DNA of 64,000 nt from Chloroflexota bacterium (GTDB taxonomy: Bacteria > Chloroflexota > Limnocylindria > QHBO01), in assembly GCA_025699005.1 (NCBI GenBank), contig JAILWI010000004.1, positions 111,735 through 175,734 on the forward strand, given 5' to 3'. The notes beneath the pieces were generated by a model that saw only the letters and a program-made list of their open reading frames with translations, ran no database searches and was not told the DNA's origin. Of this stretch, positions 1 to 7,902 are shown one piece after another (the first letter of the stretch is position 1; every line of letters starts with the position of its first letter). The translations under genes and the position numbers were made by a program.

Positions 1-737
1 GCGCCGATCTCGCCGTTCTGCCCGAGCTGCCGCTCAACCCCTGGAGTCCCGGGACGAAGGAGGCACGCGAGGACGACGCCGAGCCGATGGGCGGGCCGCG
101 GTCGACCATCCAGTCGGAGGCCGCCGCCGAGGCGAAGATCGGCCTCATCGGCGGCATCATTCACCGCGCGGACGATGGTCGACGGACGAGCCGCGCCCTC
201 GTGTTCGACGCGGCCGGCGAGGTCGTCGGCACCTACGAGAAGCTCCACCTGCCGGAGGAGGAAGGCTTCTGGGAGACGAGCCACTACGAGCCGGGGGACG
301 AGCCTCCGCGGCGGATCGACGCGGTCGGGCTGCCGATCGGGATCCAGCTGTGCTCCGACAACAACCGCCCGGAGGGAACGCACATCTTGGGCGCGCAGGG
401 TGTCGTCGCCATGATCAACCCACGCGCGACCGAGGAGGCGACGTACCAGCGCTGGAAGATCGTGTGGCAGGCGAACGCCATCACGAGCGCGTGCTACGTG
501 GTCAGCGTGAACCGTCCCTACCCGGAGCAGGGCGCGCTCATCGGCGGTGCCAGCGTGGTGATCGGACCGCGGGGGGAGATCCTCGCCGAGACCACGGATC
601 GGATGACCGTCGTCACGCTCGACGAGGGCGCGGTGCTCGAGGCGCGGCGCGGGTACCCGGGCTACCTTCCCATCCACGCGCGCATCTATGCCGATGCGTG
701 GGACGAGATCGCGAGAGGCGACGGCGAGGCAGGTTAG
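1..737 (+). CDS. Carbon-nitrogen hydrolase, nitrilase superfamily (5' end cut by window edge)
   Basis: The reading frame is open from the left edge (first full codon at base 3), so the N-terminus is missing and 244 residues are visible. The nitrilase-fold triad is complete: Glu in LPELPLNPW (visible residue 8), Lys in YEKLHLPEE (about 80) and Cys in QLCSDNNRPEG (about 117). Enzymes of this superfamily hydrolyse or condense amides or nitriles through a thiol acyl-enzyme. The motifs resemble N-carbamoylputrescine amidase or beta-ureidopropionase relatives, but the substrate cannot be fixed. Its stop overlaps the stop of the convergent downstream gene. The internal ATG at 87 lies after the catalytic Glu and cannot be the true start. 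Confidence 0.88.
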   Translation, partial: ADLAVLPELPLNPWSPGTKEAREDDAEPMGGPRSTIQSEAAAEAKIGLIGGIIHRADDGRRTSRALVFDAAGEVVGTYEKLHLPEEEGFWETSHYEPGDEPPRRIDAVGLPIGIQLCSDNNRPEGTHILGAQGVVAMINPRATEEATYQRWKIVWQANAITSACYVVSVNRPYPEQGALIGGASVVIGPRGEILAETTDRMTVVTLDEGAVLEARRGYPGYLPIHARIYADAWDEIARGDGEAG

Positions 738-1480
738 CCCTCGGCGAGGCGGAACTGCCCGCGGGCGATGACGGTCTCACCCACGTAGACCCGCATCTCG
801 TAGACGCCGGGTCCCCAGTCGCGCACGAAGTTCGCCGCATCGCCGGCCACGAAGCCTGCGGTGGTGCCGGCGGGATCCACTCCCAGCTGGTTCCCCGCGG
901 CCGCCACGATCTCCTCGCCCTCGGTGCCATCCTCGTTGAGCCGGACGACCTGCTCGCCGATGGTCGCCGCCCCGAAGGGCTCGGTCGACGAGATCGAATG
1001 GGCGAAGACCATGCCCGGAGTGAACGTCTCGACCGGGTTGACGACCTGCTTGTTGCCGTCCAGCTCGGTACCGAAGGCCACGGTGCCGGGCAGCTCGGGC
1101 GTCGGCTCCGGTGTCGGCGCGACCGACTCGGACGCCGACGGCTCGACGCTCGGCTCCTCGGTCGGGGTGGGCGTGGGCGCCACCGTCGGGGAGGGGTCGG
1201 CGCCGATCGTCGGATCGATCGGGTTGAGGCTCGACACGAAGAGCCCGATGACGACGGCGACGACGATCGTCCCGATCACCGCACCCATCGACATGAGCGA
1301 GTCGCGGTCGGTCGGGTAGCGACCGGCGGGCACGACGCGAGCTTCACCGTGACGAAGCGAGACCCCGCACGAGCGGCAGACCTGCGCCCATTCGGGGTTC
1401 GTCCGCCCGCAGTTGAAGCAGTCGACGGTCTCCTCGTTCATGGGGTACGGGCGGTCCTCCTGGGCATCGGCCTGTGCCAT
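734..1480 (-). CDS. Zinc-ribbon membrane protein with Pro/Thr/Ser linker
   Basis: The 248-residue protein opens with a zinc-ribbon motif (CFNCG at about residues 21-25 and CRSCG at 36-40). One transmembrane helix follows (about 64-84, SMGAVIGTIVVAVVIGLF), then a Pro/Thr/Glu/Ser-rich linker (about 95-130) and a compact C-terminal domain of about 110 residues. This predicts a cytoplasmic zinc ribbon joined through the membrane to an external domain. The function is unknown. A TAGGCT -10-like element lies 18 bases before the ATG. The gene converges on the hydrolase gene and their stop codons overlap. Confidence 0.8.
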   Translation of the reverse strand: MAQADAQEDRPYPMNEETVDCFNCGRTNPEWAQVCRSCGVSLRHGEARVVPAGRYPTDRDSLMSMGAVIGTIVVAVVIGLFVSSLNPIDPTIGADPSPTVAPTPTPTEEPSVEPSASESVAPTPEPTPELPGTVAFGTELDGNKQVVNPVETFTPGMVFAHSISSTEPFGAATIGEQVVRLNEDGTEGEEIVAAAGNQLGVDPAGTTAGFVAGDAANFVRDWGPGVYEMRVYVGETVIARGQFRLAEG

Positions 1481-1652
1481 CGGCCTCTGGCGGCGAGAAG
1501 CCTAGCATGCAGGTGGCCGCCGGCGGTGAGAACGCCGACGGCCGATCGGACGTCCCCGCAACGGGACGGCCGGAGGAGAGTCTAGCGGTGATCGGGACGT
1601 CCTACACTGGGCACCGATTCACCGATCCCGTCGTCACTACGAGGTGAGCTGC

Positions 1653-1958
1653 GTGCTGCACATGGTCGTCAACTCCCACCATGCCGAGAGCTGTCCCTTC
1701 CGGGGCAAGGAACATGCCGATGCGCTGGCATCGGGGCTCGAAGCGCTCGCGGGAGCCGCAGCAGAGCGAGAGTCGAGCGTCGTGGGAGCGTGGGCGAACG
1801 GGGCGGGTCACACCGCGTTCTTCCTCGTCGATGCGCCCCATGCGCATCGGATCGACGAGATCATCCAGGCAGCCGGCCTGACGGGACGAACGCATTCGCA
1901 GGTCTATGCCGTGGTCGACCTGGCGACGATCCTGGAACGGATCAACACCCAGCGCTGA
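1653..1958 (+). CDS. Small conserved-looking protein, unknown function
   Basis: About 101 residues, soluble, with no membrane segment. The N-terminal MVVNSHHAESCPFRG, the central GHTAFFLVDAPHAHRIDE and the C-terminal GRTHSQVYAVVDL suggest a ferredoxin-like alpha/beta fold of the DUF3303/YciI kind (inference). The start is placed at GTG 1653 because a GAGGTGA ribosome-binding site (1641-1647) lies five bases upstream; GTG 1644 and ATG 1662 are alternatives. A TACACT -10-like box is at 1603-1608. No function is assigned. Confidence 0.6.
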   Translation: MLHMVVNSHHAESCPFRGKEHADALASGLEALAGAAAERESSVVGAWANGAGHTAFFLVDAPHAHRIDEIIQAAGLTGRTHSQVYAVVDLATILERINTQR

Positions 1959-1978
1959 CGGGTGATCCGCCGCCGGGA

Positions 1979-2221
1979 TCAGTCCCCGGTCGTGAGCAGG
2001 CGCGGCGCGGGGTCGGCCGACTGCATGCTCAGGATCCATGCCGCGTCGCTCTCGGCGAGCCGTCGCTGGACGCGCGCCCAGTAGACGTCGCGCTCGCCAG
2101 GCTCGCGGATGGAGCGGCGGTCGAACAAGGGCATGCTGCGGAGCCACACGGTGAGGCGCGGGTATCGCCGGCTGCGAAGCGCGGCGATCTCGATGTCGAG
2201 CTGGGTCATGGCACGGCTCAC
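1979..2221 (-). CDS. Small basic hypothetical protein
   Basis: An 80-residue frame starting at GTG (2221), with an in-frame ATG at 2209 as alternative. It is rich in Arg and Trp, has predicted helices and no recognised motif, signal peptide or membrane span. It converges on the preceding small gene with a 20-base gap. I do not recognise a family. It could be a small regulatory protein or a chance frame in GC-rich DNA. Confidence 0.4.
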   Translation of the reverse strand: MSRAMTQLDIEIAALRSRRYPRLTVWLRSMPLFDRRSIREPGERDVYWARVQRRLAESDAAWILSMQSADPAPRLLTTGD

Positions 2222-2308
2222 ACTGACGTCGTCGCGCGCAGCGCGATAGGTCCCAGATGAACCATCCGCCCCCGGTACTTCCTCCTGATCGGGCCGTGCG
2301 CTTGACCG

Positions 2309-2854
2309 TCAGCGATGCCCGGATGGCCTCGGAATTCGCCGTGACACGAGCATCAATCCACCTGAGATAAGGAGTGCACCAGCGACGAGCGAGCCCAGGG
2401 AACCGGTCTCTGAGGGCTGCGTCATCGCCGCGACGGCGGTGTCCGGCACGGTGGGCGGGGTGTCGTCCGCAACCACCGTCACGATGACCGTCCCCGAGCA
2501 ATCGGTACCCGGCTGGTCGACGATGGCGCTCCACCTGCCTACCTCACCGGGGTACCACAGCCATCGGACCAGGCCGTCGGCCTCGGACAGGATGGGGCTA
2601 TGCCACGCGCTCGACTCATCGCCATTGGTCCACTCGACCTCCATCCACGTGTCGGGCGGATAGGTGCCCCAGAAGATCATCTCCTGATCGAGCTTGACGG
2701 TGATCTCGTCGCTGCCGGACTCAGTTGGCTGGTTCCCCAACGCCGCAACCAGGTTGCAGCCTGCGGTCCCCACGGCGGCCGCGCCAATGGGTGCGAAGCC
2801 AGTGAACGCAACCGCCAGCAGGGCTGCGGCAGAGAGGGTCACGAATCGGCGCAT
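2309..2854 (-). CDS. Secreted small surface protein with C-terminal membrane anchor
   Basis: 181 residues. The start is set at ATG 2854, where a GGAGG ribosome-binding site lies six bases upstream; the longer frame would run into the tRNA-Leu gene. A signal peptide occupies about residues 1-27 (MRRFVTLSAAALLAVAFTGF). The mature part has two cysteines and a beta-rich look. The C-terminus is a hydrophobic helix followed by SRRIPRPSGHR, the layout of a wall-sorting tail, but the preceding QPSETG only loosely resembles LPXTG. No function is recognised. It is likely exported and membrane- or wall-attached. Confidence 0.6.
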   Translation of the reverse strand: MRRFVTLSAAALLAVAFTGFAPIGAAAVGTAGCNLVAALGNQPTESGSDEITVKLDQEMIFWGTYPPDTWMEVEWTNGDESSAWHSPILSEADGLVRWLWYPGEVGRWSAIVDQPGTDCSGTVIVTVVADDTPPTVPDTAVAAMTQPSETGSLGSLVAGALLISGGLMLVSRRIPRPSGHR

Positions 2855-2964
2855 GACGAGCCTCCGTTTCCCCCAATCGTGTGAGGTGAGGACGACGTGG
2901 CTGTGCGCGGCTGGTATGCGCTCGGATGCACGGCGCGGCATCGGGCAAATGACGTACGAAGACG

Positions 2965-3051
2965 TGGTGCCGGAGGTGGGACTTGAACCCACACGAGCTT
3001 GCACTCATCGGTGTTTGAGACCGACGCGTCTGCCGATTCCGCCACTCCGGC
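2965..3051 (-). tRNA. tRNA-Leu (anticodon CAA)
   Basis: An 87-nt cloverleaf on the minus strand, including an encoded CCA. The acceptor stem pairs GCCGGAG with CTCCGGC. The anticodon stem-loop TCGGT-CTCAAAC-ACCGA reads CAA (codon UUG), and a long variable arm marks a class II tRNA. A perfect TATAAT -10 (bases 3070-3065) lies 13 bases upstream. Confidence 0.95.
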
Positions 3052-3064
3052 GCGGGGAGCCGTC

Positions 3065-3070
3065 ATTATA
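3065..3070 (-). promoter_or_regulatory. TATAAT -10 element of tRNA-Leu(CAA)
   Basis: Exact consensus TATAAT on the minus strand, 13 bases before the first tRNA base. It lies in the 27-base divergent gap with the ECF sigma gene. No clear -35 can be named, because that region falls inside the sigma gene. Confidence 0.65.
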
Positions 3071-3078
3071 GGAATCCG

Positions 3079-3690
3079 ATGGCCGAGAACCCCGGGCAGC
3101 CCCGAGCACATCGCACACCGCCGCTTCAGGACGAGGCGGCGGTCATCGCGCGTGCGGCCGACGGGGACCGGACCGCCTTCGCCCAGCTCATGGAGCACTA
3201 CCAGAGTGCCTGCTACGGCCTGGCGATGCGCCTGCTGAACGACGCCGACCAGGCCGCCGATGCCACCCAGGATGCGTTCATCCACGCGTATCGGGCCATG
3301 AGCTCGTACCGAGGCGGCGTCTTCCGCTCCTGGCTCCTGCGCATCACGGCCAACGCCAGCTACGACATCCTGCGCCGCCAGCAACGCCGGCCGACGACGA
3401 CGCTGCCCGATCCGGACGAGGGCGCGCCCGAGCTGCCCGATCCCGGAGCCGTGAACCCGGTAGCGGAGGCGACGAAGAGCGAGCTGTACCGACACCTCGA
3501 GGTGGCGCTCCGCCGCCTCCCCGAGGACCAGCGAACCGCCATCGTGCTGTGCGACGTCTACGGGATGGACTACAACGAGGTCGCCGCCATGACGCAATCG
3601 GCGCTCGGCACGGTGAAATCGCGCATCCATCGCGGTCGGCTGCGCCTCCGTGAGCTCATGGCCGAGCACCGGGAACTCTTCATCCGATGA
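3079..3690 (+). CDS. ECF-type RNA polymerase sigma factor
   Basis: 203 residues, the usual ECF size. Region 2 spans about 25-95 (DRTAFAQLMEHYQSACYGLA, then DADQAADATQDAFIHAYR and FRSWLLRITANASYDILRR). Region 4 spans about 135-190 with the helix-turn-helix YGMDYNEVAAMTQSALGTVKSRIHRGRLRLRE, split here across the motif. A Pro/Asp-rich linker joins them. The next gene, 19 bases downstream, encodes a zinc-dependent anti-sigma factor, so the pair forms one envelope-stress-type switch. The starting signal is unknown. Confidence 0.92.
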   Translation: MAENPGQPRAHRTPPLQDEAAVIARAADGDRTAFAQLMEHYQSACYGLAMRLLNDADQAADATQDAFIHAYRAMSSYRGGVFRSWLLRITANASYDILRRQQRRPTTTLPDPDEGAPELPDPGAVNPVAEATKSELYRHLEVALRRLPEDQRTAIVLCDVYGMDYNEVAAMTQSALGTVKSRIHRGRLRLRELMAEHRELFIR

Positions 3691-3709
3691 GCGCGTCTGG
3701 AGGGACAGC

Positions 3710-4384
3710 ATGCTGATCCCGAACCATCCGGCCGATGAGCGCCTGGCGGCGTTCGCCGACAACGACCCCGAGGCCACGGAGCCCGCGATCGCGGAGCACG
3801 TGGCTTCCTGCGCGCGCTGCACGGCCACGGTCGATGAGCTCGCCGGCCTCCGCGTCGCTCTCGCGTCGATGCCGGATATCGCCCCGAGCCGCCCGCTTCA
3901 GCTCGTCCCGCCCGTTGCGCCTGCGCCGGATGCCGATCGCGTCGGCGGGTGGGTGCGGCGCCTCTTCGGACCCGTTCTCGCGGCGGGTGCGGCGGTCGCC
4001 CTCGTGGGTGCCGTCGGGACCACGGCGCCGCTCCTCGACGGGCTGGCGTCCGGCGGCCAGGACTCGTCGGGTCTCACACCCATGCAGGCGGCGCCGAGTG
4101 CTGGTGGTGCGCCCGCCGATGGCGCGGGTGTGGAGGAGATGGCTCCGGGTGCTTCCGACGCGCGAGCGGCCGGCGCGTCCGCCGATCCCGAGCCCGAAGC
4201 TCAAGCGACCGACGCCGAGGAGGACGGGGGCACCGCCCTGTTGGAGGGCAGCGGCGACCAGGGCGCGCTCGCGTCCCGCCTCGCCATGGACCGGTCGCCC
4301 TGGCCGATGGTGCTCTTCGCAGGCATCGCGCTCGTCATCGCCGCACTGCTCCTGCGCTGGATCCTCGCCCCTCGCGCCGGCTAG
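3710..4384 (+). CDS. Zinc-binding anti-sigma factor, membrane-anchored (zf-HC2)
   Basis: 224 residues. The N-terminal anti-sigma domain carries the H-x3-C-x2-C motif (His30, Cys34, Cys37 in EHVASCARC). A hydrophobic helix follows at about 86-105, then a long Ala/Gly/Glu-rich segment, and a second helix near the C-terminus (WPMVLFAGIALVIAALLL). Family proteins sequester the partner sigma factor at the membrane until a signal arrives. The start is ATG 3710, with GGAGGG six bases upstream; the longer frame overlaps the sigma gene and lacks homology. Confidence 0.85.
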   Translation: MLIPNHPADERLAAFADNDPEATEPAIAEHVASCARCTATVDELAGLRVALASMPDIAPSRPLQLVPPVAPAPDADRVGGWVRRLFGPVLAAGAAVALVGAVGTTAPLLDGLASGGQDSSGLTPMQAAPSAGGAPADGAGVEEMAPGASDARAAGASADPEPEAQATDAEEDGGTALLEGSGDQGALASRLAMDRSPWPMVLFAGIALVIAALLLRWILAPRAG

Positions 4385-4423
4385 GCGCCGACCAGCTGGA
4401 AGTTCGACCGGCCCACGCGGGGC

Positions 4424-4942
4424 TCAGAGCGCGATGCGGCCCGCGGCGATGGCCCCGAGGAGCAGGATCACGATCACTGCGCCGGCCAGGACCGCCGCCC
4501 AGCCCGAGTCACGGAACGTCGTCGGTGCAGGCTCCGGCCTTGGAGGGCGTCGTGTTCGCGGGATCGGCACCTCGCCGGGGCGGCGGACGGTGCGAGGAGC
4601 CGCGCGCGTCTCGGCGGCCGTGGCGCGCCACGTCGCCCAGGTCCGGGTCGAGGACGGCGCGGATGGATGGATCGGCGCGCGTGATGGGGCCCAGTGGCCG
4701 GCGGAGGGTGTGCCCGACGACGGATGGTCGCGGTCGTAGTCCATGCGGCGCACCGGATTCGACAGGATGGCCCATGCCTCGTTGATGCGCCGCATGCGCT
4801 CGGCAGCCTCCGCCTTCCCCTCGTGCAGGTCGGGGTGATGGCGCTTCGCCAGCCGCCGATGTGCGCGCGCCACCTGGAGCGGGGACGCGTCGCGCGTCAC
4901 GCCCAGCACGGCGTACGGGTCGAGGGTCGAGCGCCCGGTCAT
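4424..4942 (-). CDS. J-domain membrane protein (DnaJ-like)
   Basis: 172 residues from ATG 4942. The N-terminal J domain (about 8-72) has DPYAVLGV and the HPD motif (KRHHPDLHEG) that stimulates Hsp70 ATPase, plus INEAWAILSNPVRRMDYD. A Pro/Arg/Thr-rich linker leads to one C-terminal membrane helix (AAVLAGAVIVILLLGAIAAG). It is probably a membrane-tethered DnaK co-chaperone with no zinc-finger or substrate-binding region, so it is not canonical DnaJ. TAGAAT lies seven bases before the ATG, indicating a leaderless mRNA. Confidence 0.85.
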   Translation of the reverse strand: MTGRSTLDPYAVLGVTRDASPLQVARAHRRLAKRHHPDLHEGKAEAAERMRRINEAWAILSNPVRRMDYDRDHPSSGTPSAGHWAPSRAPIHPSAPSSTRTWATWRATAAETRAAPRTVRRPGEVPIPRTRRPPRPEPAPTTFRDSGWAAVLAGAVIVILLLGAIAAGRIAL

Positions 4943-4949
4943 CGCCACG

Positions 4950-4955
4950 ATTCTA
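4950..4955 (-). promoter_or_regulatory. -10 element (TAGAAT) of the J-domain gene, leaderless
   Basis: TAGAAT on the minus strand with seven bases to the ATG at 4942. Transcription starting about seven bases after the -10 would begin at or next to the start codon. There is no Shine-Dalgarno in between. Confidence 0.55.
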
Positions 4956-4981
4956 CGGCGGCCCGCAGGCCGCCATCGGGC

Positions 4982-4987
4982 TAGACT
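4982..4987 (+). promoter_or_regulatory. -10 element (TAGACT) of polA
   Basis: TAGACT, eleven bases before ATG 4999, leaves room for only a few untranslated bases. It lies in the 56-base divergent gap with the J-domain gene. Confidence 0.5.
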
Positions 4988-4998
4988 CAGAAGCACCG

Positions 4999-7881
4999 AT
5001 GCCCGACCGCAGACCCCTTCTCATGCTCATTGACGGGCCGAGCCTCGTCTACCGCGGCTACTTCGCGTTGCCGCCGCTCACGATGTCCGATGGCACGCTC
5101 GTGAATGCCGTCTTCGGCTTTCTCCAGATCGTCCTGCGCGGGATGCAGGACGTGAAGCCGGACTTCGCCATGGTCAGCTTCGACGTCGGCAAGCCGCAGT
5201 TCCGCTTCGATGCCTACCCCGAGTACAAGGCGGGCCGGCCGAGCATGCCGGACGACCTTCGCGGGCAGTTCCCGATCGTCCGCGAGATCGCGGCGATGAT
5301 GGGGATCCCGACGCGCGAGCTCGAGGGCTACGAGGCCGATGATGTGATCGGCACGCTGGCGAAGAAGGCCACCGCGCAGGGCGTCGACACGATGATCGTG
5401 TCCGGCGACCTCGACGGCCTCCAGCTCGTCGACGACCACGTCCGGCTGCTGACCACCCGCATGGGTGTCGCCTCGACGGTGATTTACGACGAGGCGAAGG
5501 TCATGGAGCGCTACGGTCTGCGCCCGGACCAGATGCTCGACTACAAGGCGCTGAAGGGCGACACGTCCGACAACATCCCCGGCGTCCCGGGGGTGGGGGA
5601 GAAGACCGCCAGCAGCCTCCTTCAGCAGTTCGGCACGCTCGACGGCATCTACGAGCATCTCGACGAGGTGAAGGGCAAGATGCGGGAGAGGCTCGCCGAG
5701 CATCGCGAGTCGGCGTTCATGTCGCGCGAGATCGGCCGGATCGTCACCGATCTGCCGGTCGACCTCGGGCTCGACGAGGCGCGAACGGGCCGGTATGACC
5801 GCCGCGCCGTCGCGCAGCGCCTGCGAGAGCTCGAGTTCCGTTCCCTCATCGATCGGCTGCCGGCCTCGAGCATCGCGCCGACCGGCTTCGACAGCCCGGA
5901 GCAGGAGACGAAGGGCGGGCTTCAGCTCAGCCTGGACCTGCTGGGCGGTCGCGCGCCGGCGTCATCCGATCCGTCGGAGGCGCCCGAACGGCCGGACCCG
6001 CTCGCCGATCCGGGAGGTGCCATCGAGCACATCGACCCGAGGATCGCCCGCAGCGAGTCCGACCTCGACGAGCTCGGCAGCTGGCTGGCCTCGCACGTCG
6101 ATGCGGTCGGCCTGGGATGGGCGACCGGCGCCGGCCGGCCCCTCGAGCGGCGGCTGTACGGCATCGCGCTCGCGGCGGCCGACGCGAGCGCTTGGTACGT
6201 GCCCTGCGACCCGGGCAGTATCGCGCTCGAGCGGCTGCCGCCCGAGCTCATGCGGGAGGACCGCGTCCGCATCGGCCATGACCTGAAGCAGCTCGTCACG
6301 ACGCTGTGGTCCGACCGCCAGGTCGAGCTGCGCGGGACGTTCGCCGACACCCTCGTGGCCGGCTACATGGTGAACCAGGCGCTGCGATCGCAGACGATCG
6401 AGGACCTGGCCGCCCAGCACTTCGGCGCCGAGCTGCCGCCGAAGGCGGTGAACGCCGAGACCGGGGCGGAGGAGCTGCCGATGGCGCGGCGCGCCGCAGC
6501 CGAGGCGCTCACCGCGCTGCTCGCCCACCCGATCCTGCGCACCCAGCTCGAGGATGGCGGCCTGGCACGGCTCTACGACGAGGTCGAGATGCCGCTGCTC
6601 CCGGTGCTGGCGAGGATGGAGATTGCGGGTGTCGCGCTCGACCTCGAGGCGCTCGCGGCGATGAGCGACGAGTTCGGGGCGACGCTGGCGGACCTCGAGG
6701 CGCGGATCTACGGCCTCGTGGGTCACGAGTTCAACATCGGCTCACCGCGCCAGCTCGAGACGATCCTGTTCGACGAGCTCGGCCTGCCCTCGACGAAGCG
6801 GACCCGGACCAGCCGCTCGACCGATGCCTCGGTCCTCGAGGACCTGCGCGAGAAGCACGAGGTCATCCCGCTCATCCTCGAGCACCGCCAGGTGTCGAAG
6901 CTGAAGTCCACGTACGTCGACGCGCTTCCCACGCTGGTGGACGCGGAGGGCCGGCTTCACACGACGTACCAGCAGGCGGTGGCAGCCACCGGGCGCCTGT
7001 CGAGCACCGATCCGAACCTCCAGAACATCCCGATCCGGACGGCGCTCGGGCGGCGGATCCGACGCGCGTTCGTGGCGCCGTCCGGAAAGCTGCTGCTCGG
7101 TGCCGACTACTCGCAGCAGGAGCTGCGCATCCTCGCCCACGTCTCGCAGGACGAGGGCCTCAAGGCGGACTTCGCGGCGCATGCGGACATCCACCTCGCC
7201 GCCGCGGCGCGCGTCCTGGGGCTCGAGCCCGATGCCGTCGGCCCGAAGGAGCGCAGCGTGGCGAAGATGATCAACTACGGCATCGCGTACGGGCTGTCGG
7301 ATTTCGGCCTCGCGCAGCGGCTCAGCATCCCGCGCGAAGAGGCCCACGTCTTCATCGAGGACTACTACCGCGCCTACCCGGGGATCCGCCGCTACACGAC
7401 CGAGATGAAGATCCTCGCGCGCGACCAGGGGTTTGTCACCACACTGCTCGGCCGTCGCCGCTACCTCCCCGAGCTGGCGGCCCGGAACTCGGCCCTGCGA
7501 TCCGCCGGCGAGCGGATGGCGATCAACATGCCGATCCAGGGGACGGCGGCCGACGGCATGAAGATCGCGATGGTCCGGCTCGATGCCGCGCTCCGAGAAC
7601 GCGGGCTCCGATCCCGGATGCTGCTCCAGGTGCACGATGAGCTCGTGTTCGAGACGGACGAGGAGGAGCTCACGGAGCTCGCCACGCTGGCGGAGTCGCT
7701 GATGAAGGAGGCGCTCCCGCTGGACGTGCCGCTGGAGGTGGACCTGAAGGTCGGCCGGGACTGGGAGCAGATGGATCGCTTCGTGCGCGACGACGGGTCG
7801 TGGCGACGCGTGCCGAAGAGCTCGGTCGACGTCGCGCGCGAGGAGGCCGACGAGGAGGTCGCGGCCGAGCTCGTCTCCTAG
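4999..7881 (+). CDS. polA: DNA polymerase I
   Basis: 960 residues, family A, start at ATG 4999 (MPDRRPLLMLIDGPSLVYRG). The N-terminal 5'-3' exonuclease (about 1-290) keeps ADDVIGTL, VSGDLDGLQL and the helix-hairpin-helix GVPGVGEKTA. The middle exonuclease-like domain (about 345-525) shows no DxE exo I motif (VGLGWATGAG in its place), so proofreading is probably lost, as in Taq polymerase. The polymerase domain has motif A (GADYSQQELRILAHV, about 701), motif B (KMINYGIAYGLSDFG, about 756) and motif C (QVHDELVFE, about 879). It fills gaps in excision repair and removes Okazaki primers. mutM and coaE follow in the same direction. Confidence 0.97.
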   Translation: MPDRRPLLMLIDGPSLVYRGYFALPPLTMSDGTLVNAVFGFLQIVLRGMQDVKPDFAMVSFDVGKPQFRFDAYPEYKAGRPSMPDDLRGQFPIVREIAAMMGIPTRELEGYEADDVIGTLAKKATAQGVDTMIVSGDLDGLQLVDDHVRLLTTRMGVASTVIYDEAKVMERYGLRPDQMLDYKALKGDTSDNIPGVPGVGEKTASSLLQQFGTLDGIYEHLDEVKGKMRERLAEHRESAFMSREIGRIVTDLPVDLGLDEARTGRYDRRAVAQRLRELEFRSLIDRLPASSIAPTGFDSPEQETKGGLQLSLDLLGGRAPASSDPSEAPERPDPLADPGGAIEHIDPRIARSESDLDELGSWLASHVDAVGLGWATGAGRPLERRLYGIALAAADASAWYVPCDPGSIALERLPPELMREDRVRIGHDLKQLVTTLWSDRQVELRGTFADTLVAGYMVNQALRSQTIEDLAAQHFGAELPPKAVNAETGAEELPMARRAAAEALTALLAHPILRTQLEDGGLARLYDEVEMPLLPVLARMEIAGVALDLEALAAMSDEFGATLADLEARIYGLVGHEFNIGSPRQLETILFDELGLPSTKRTRTSRSTDASVLEDLREKHEVIPLILEHRQVSKLKSTYVDALPTLVDAEGRLHTTYQQAVAATGRLSSTDPNLQNIPIRTALGRRIRRAFVAPSGKLLLGADYSQQELRILAHVSQDEGLKADFAAHADIHLAAAARVLGLEPDAVGPKERSVAKMINYGIAYGLSDFGLAQRLSIPREEAHVFIEDYYRAYPGIRRYTTEMKILARDQGFVTTLLGRRRYLPELAARNSALRSAGERMAINMPIQGTAADGMKIAMVRLDAALRERGLRSRMLLQVHDELVFETDEEELTELATLAESLMKEALPLDVPLEVDLKVGRDWEQMDRFVRDDGSWRRVPKSSVDVAREEADEEVAAELVS

Positions 7882-7902
7882 CCGCTCCGACGAGACCCGC
7901 CG

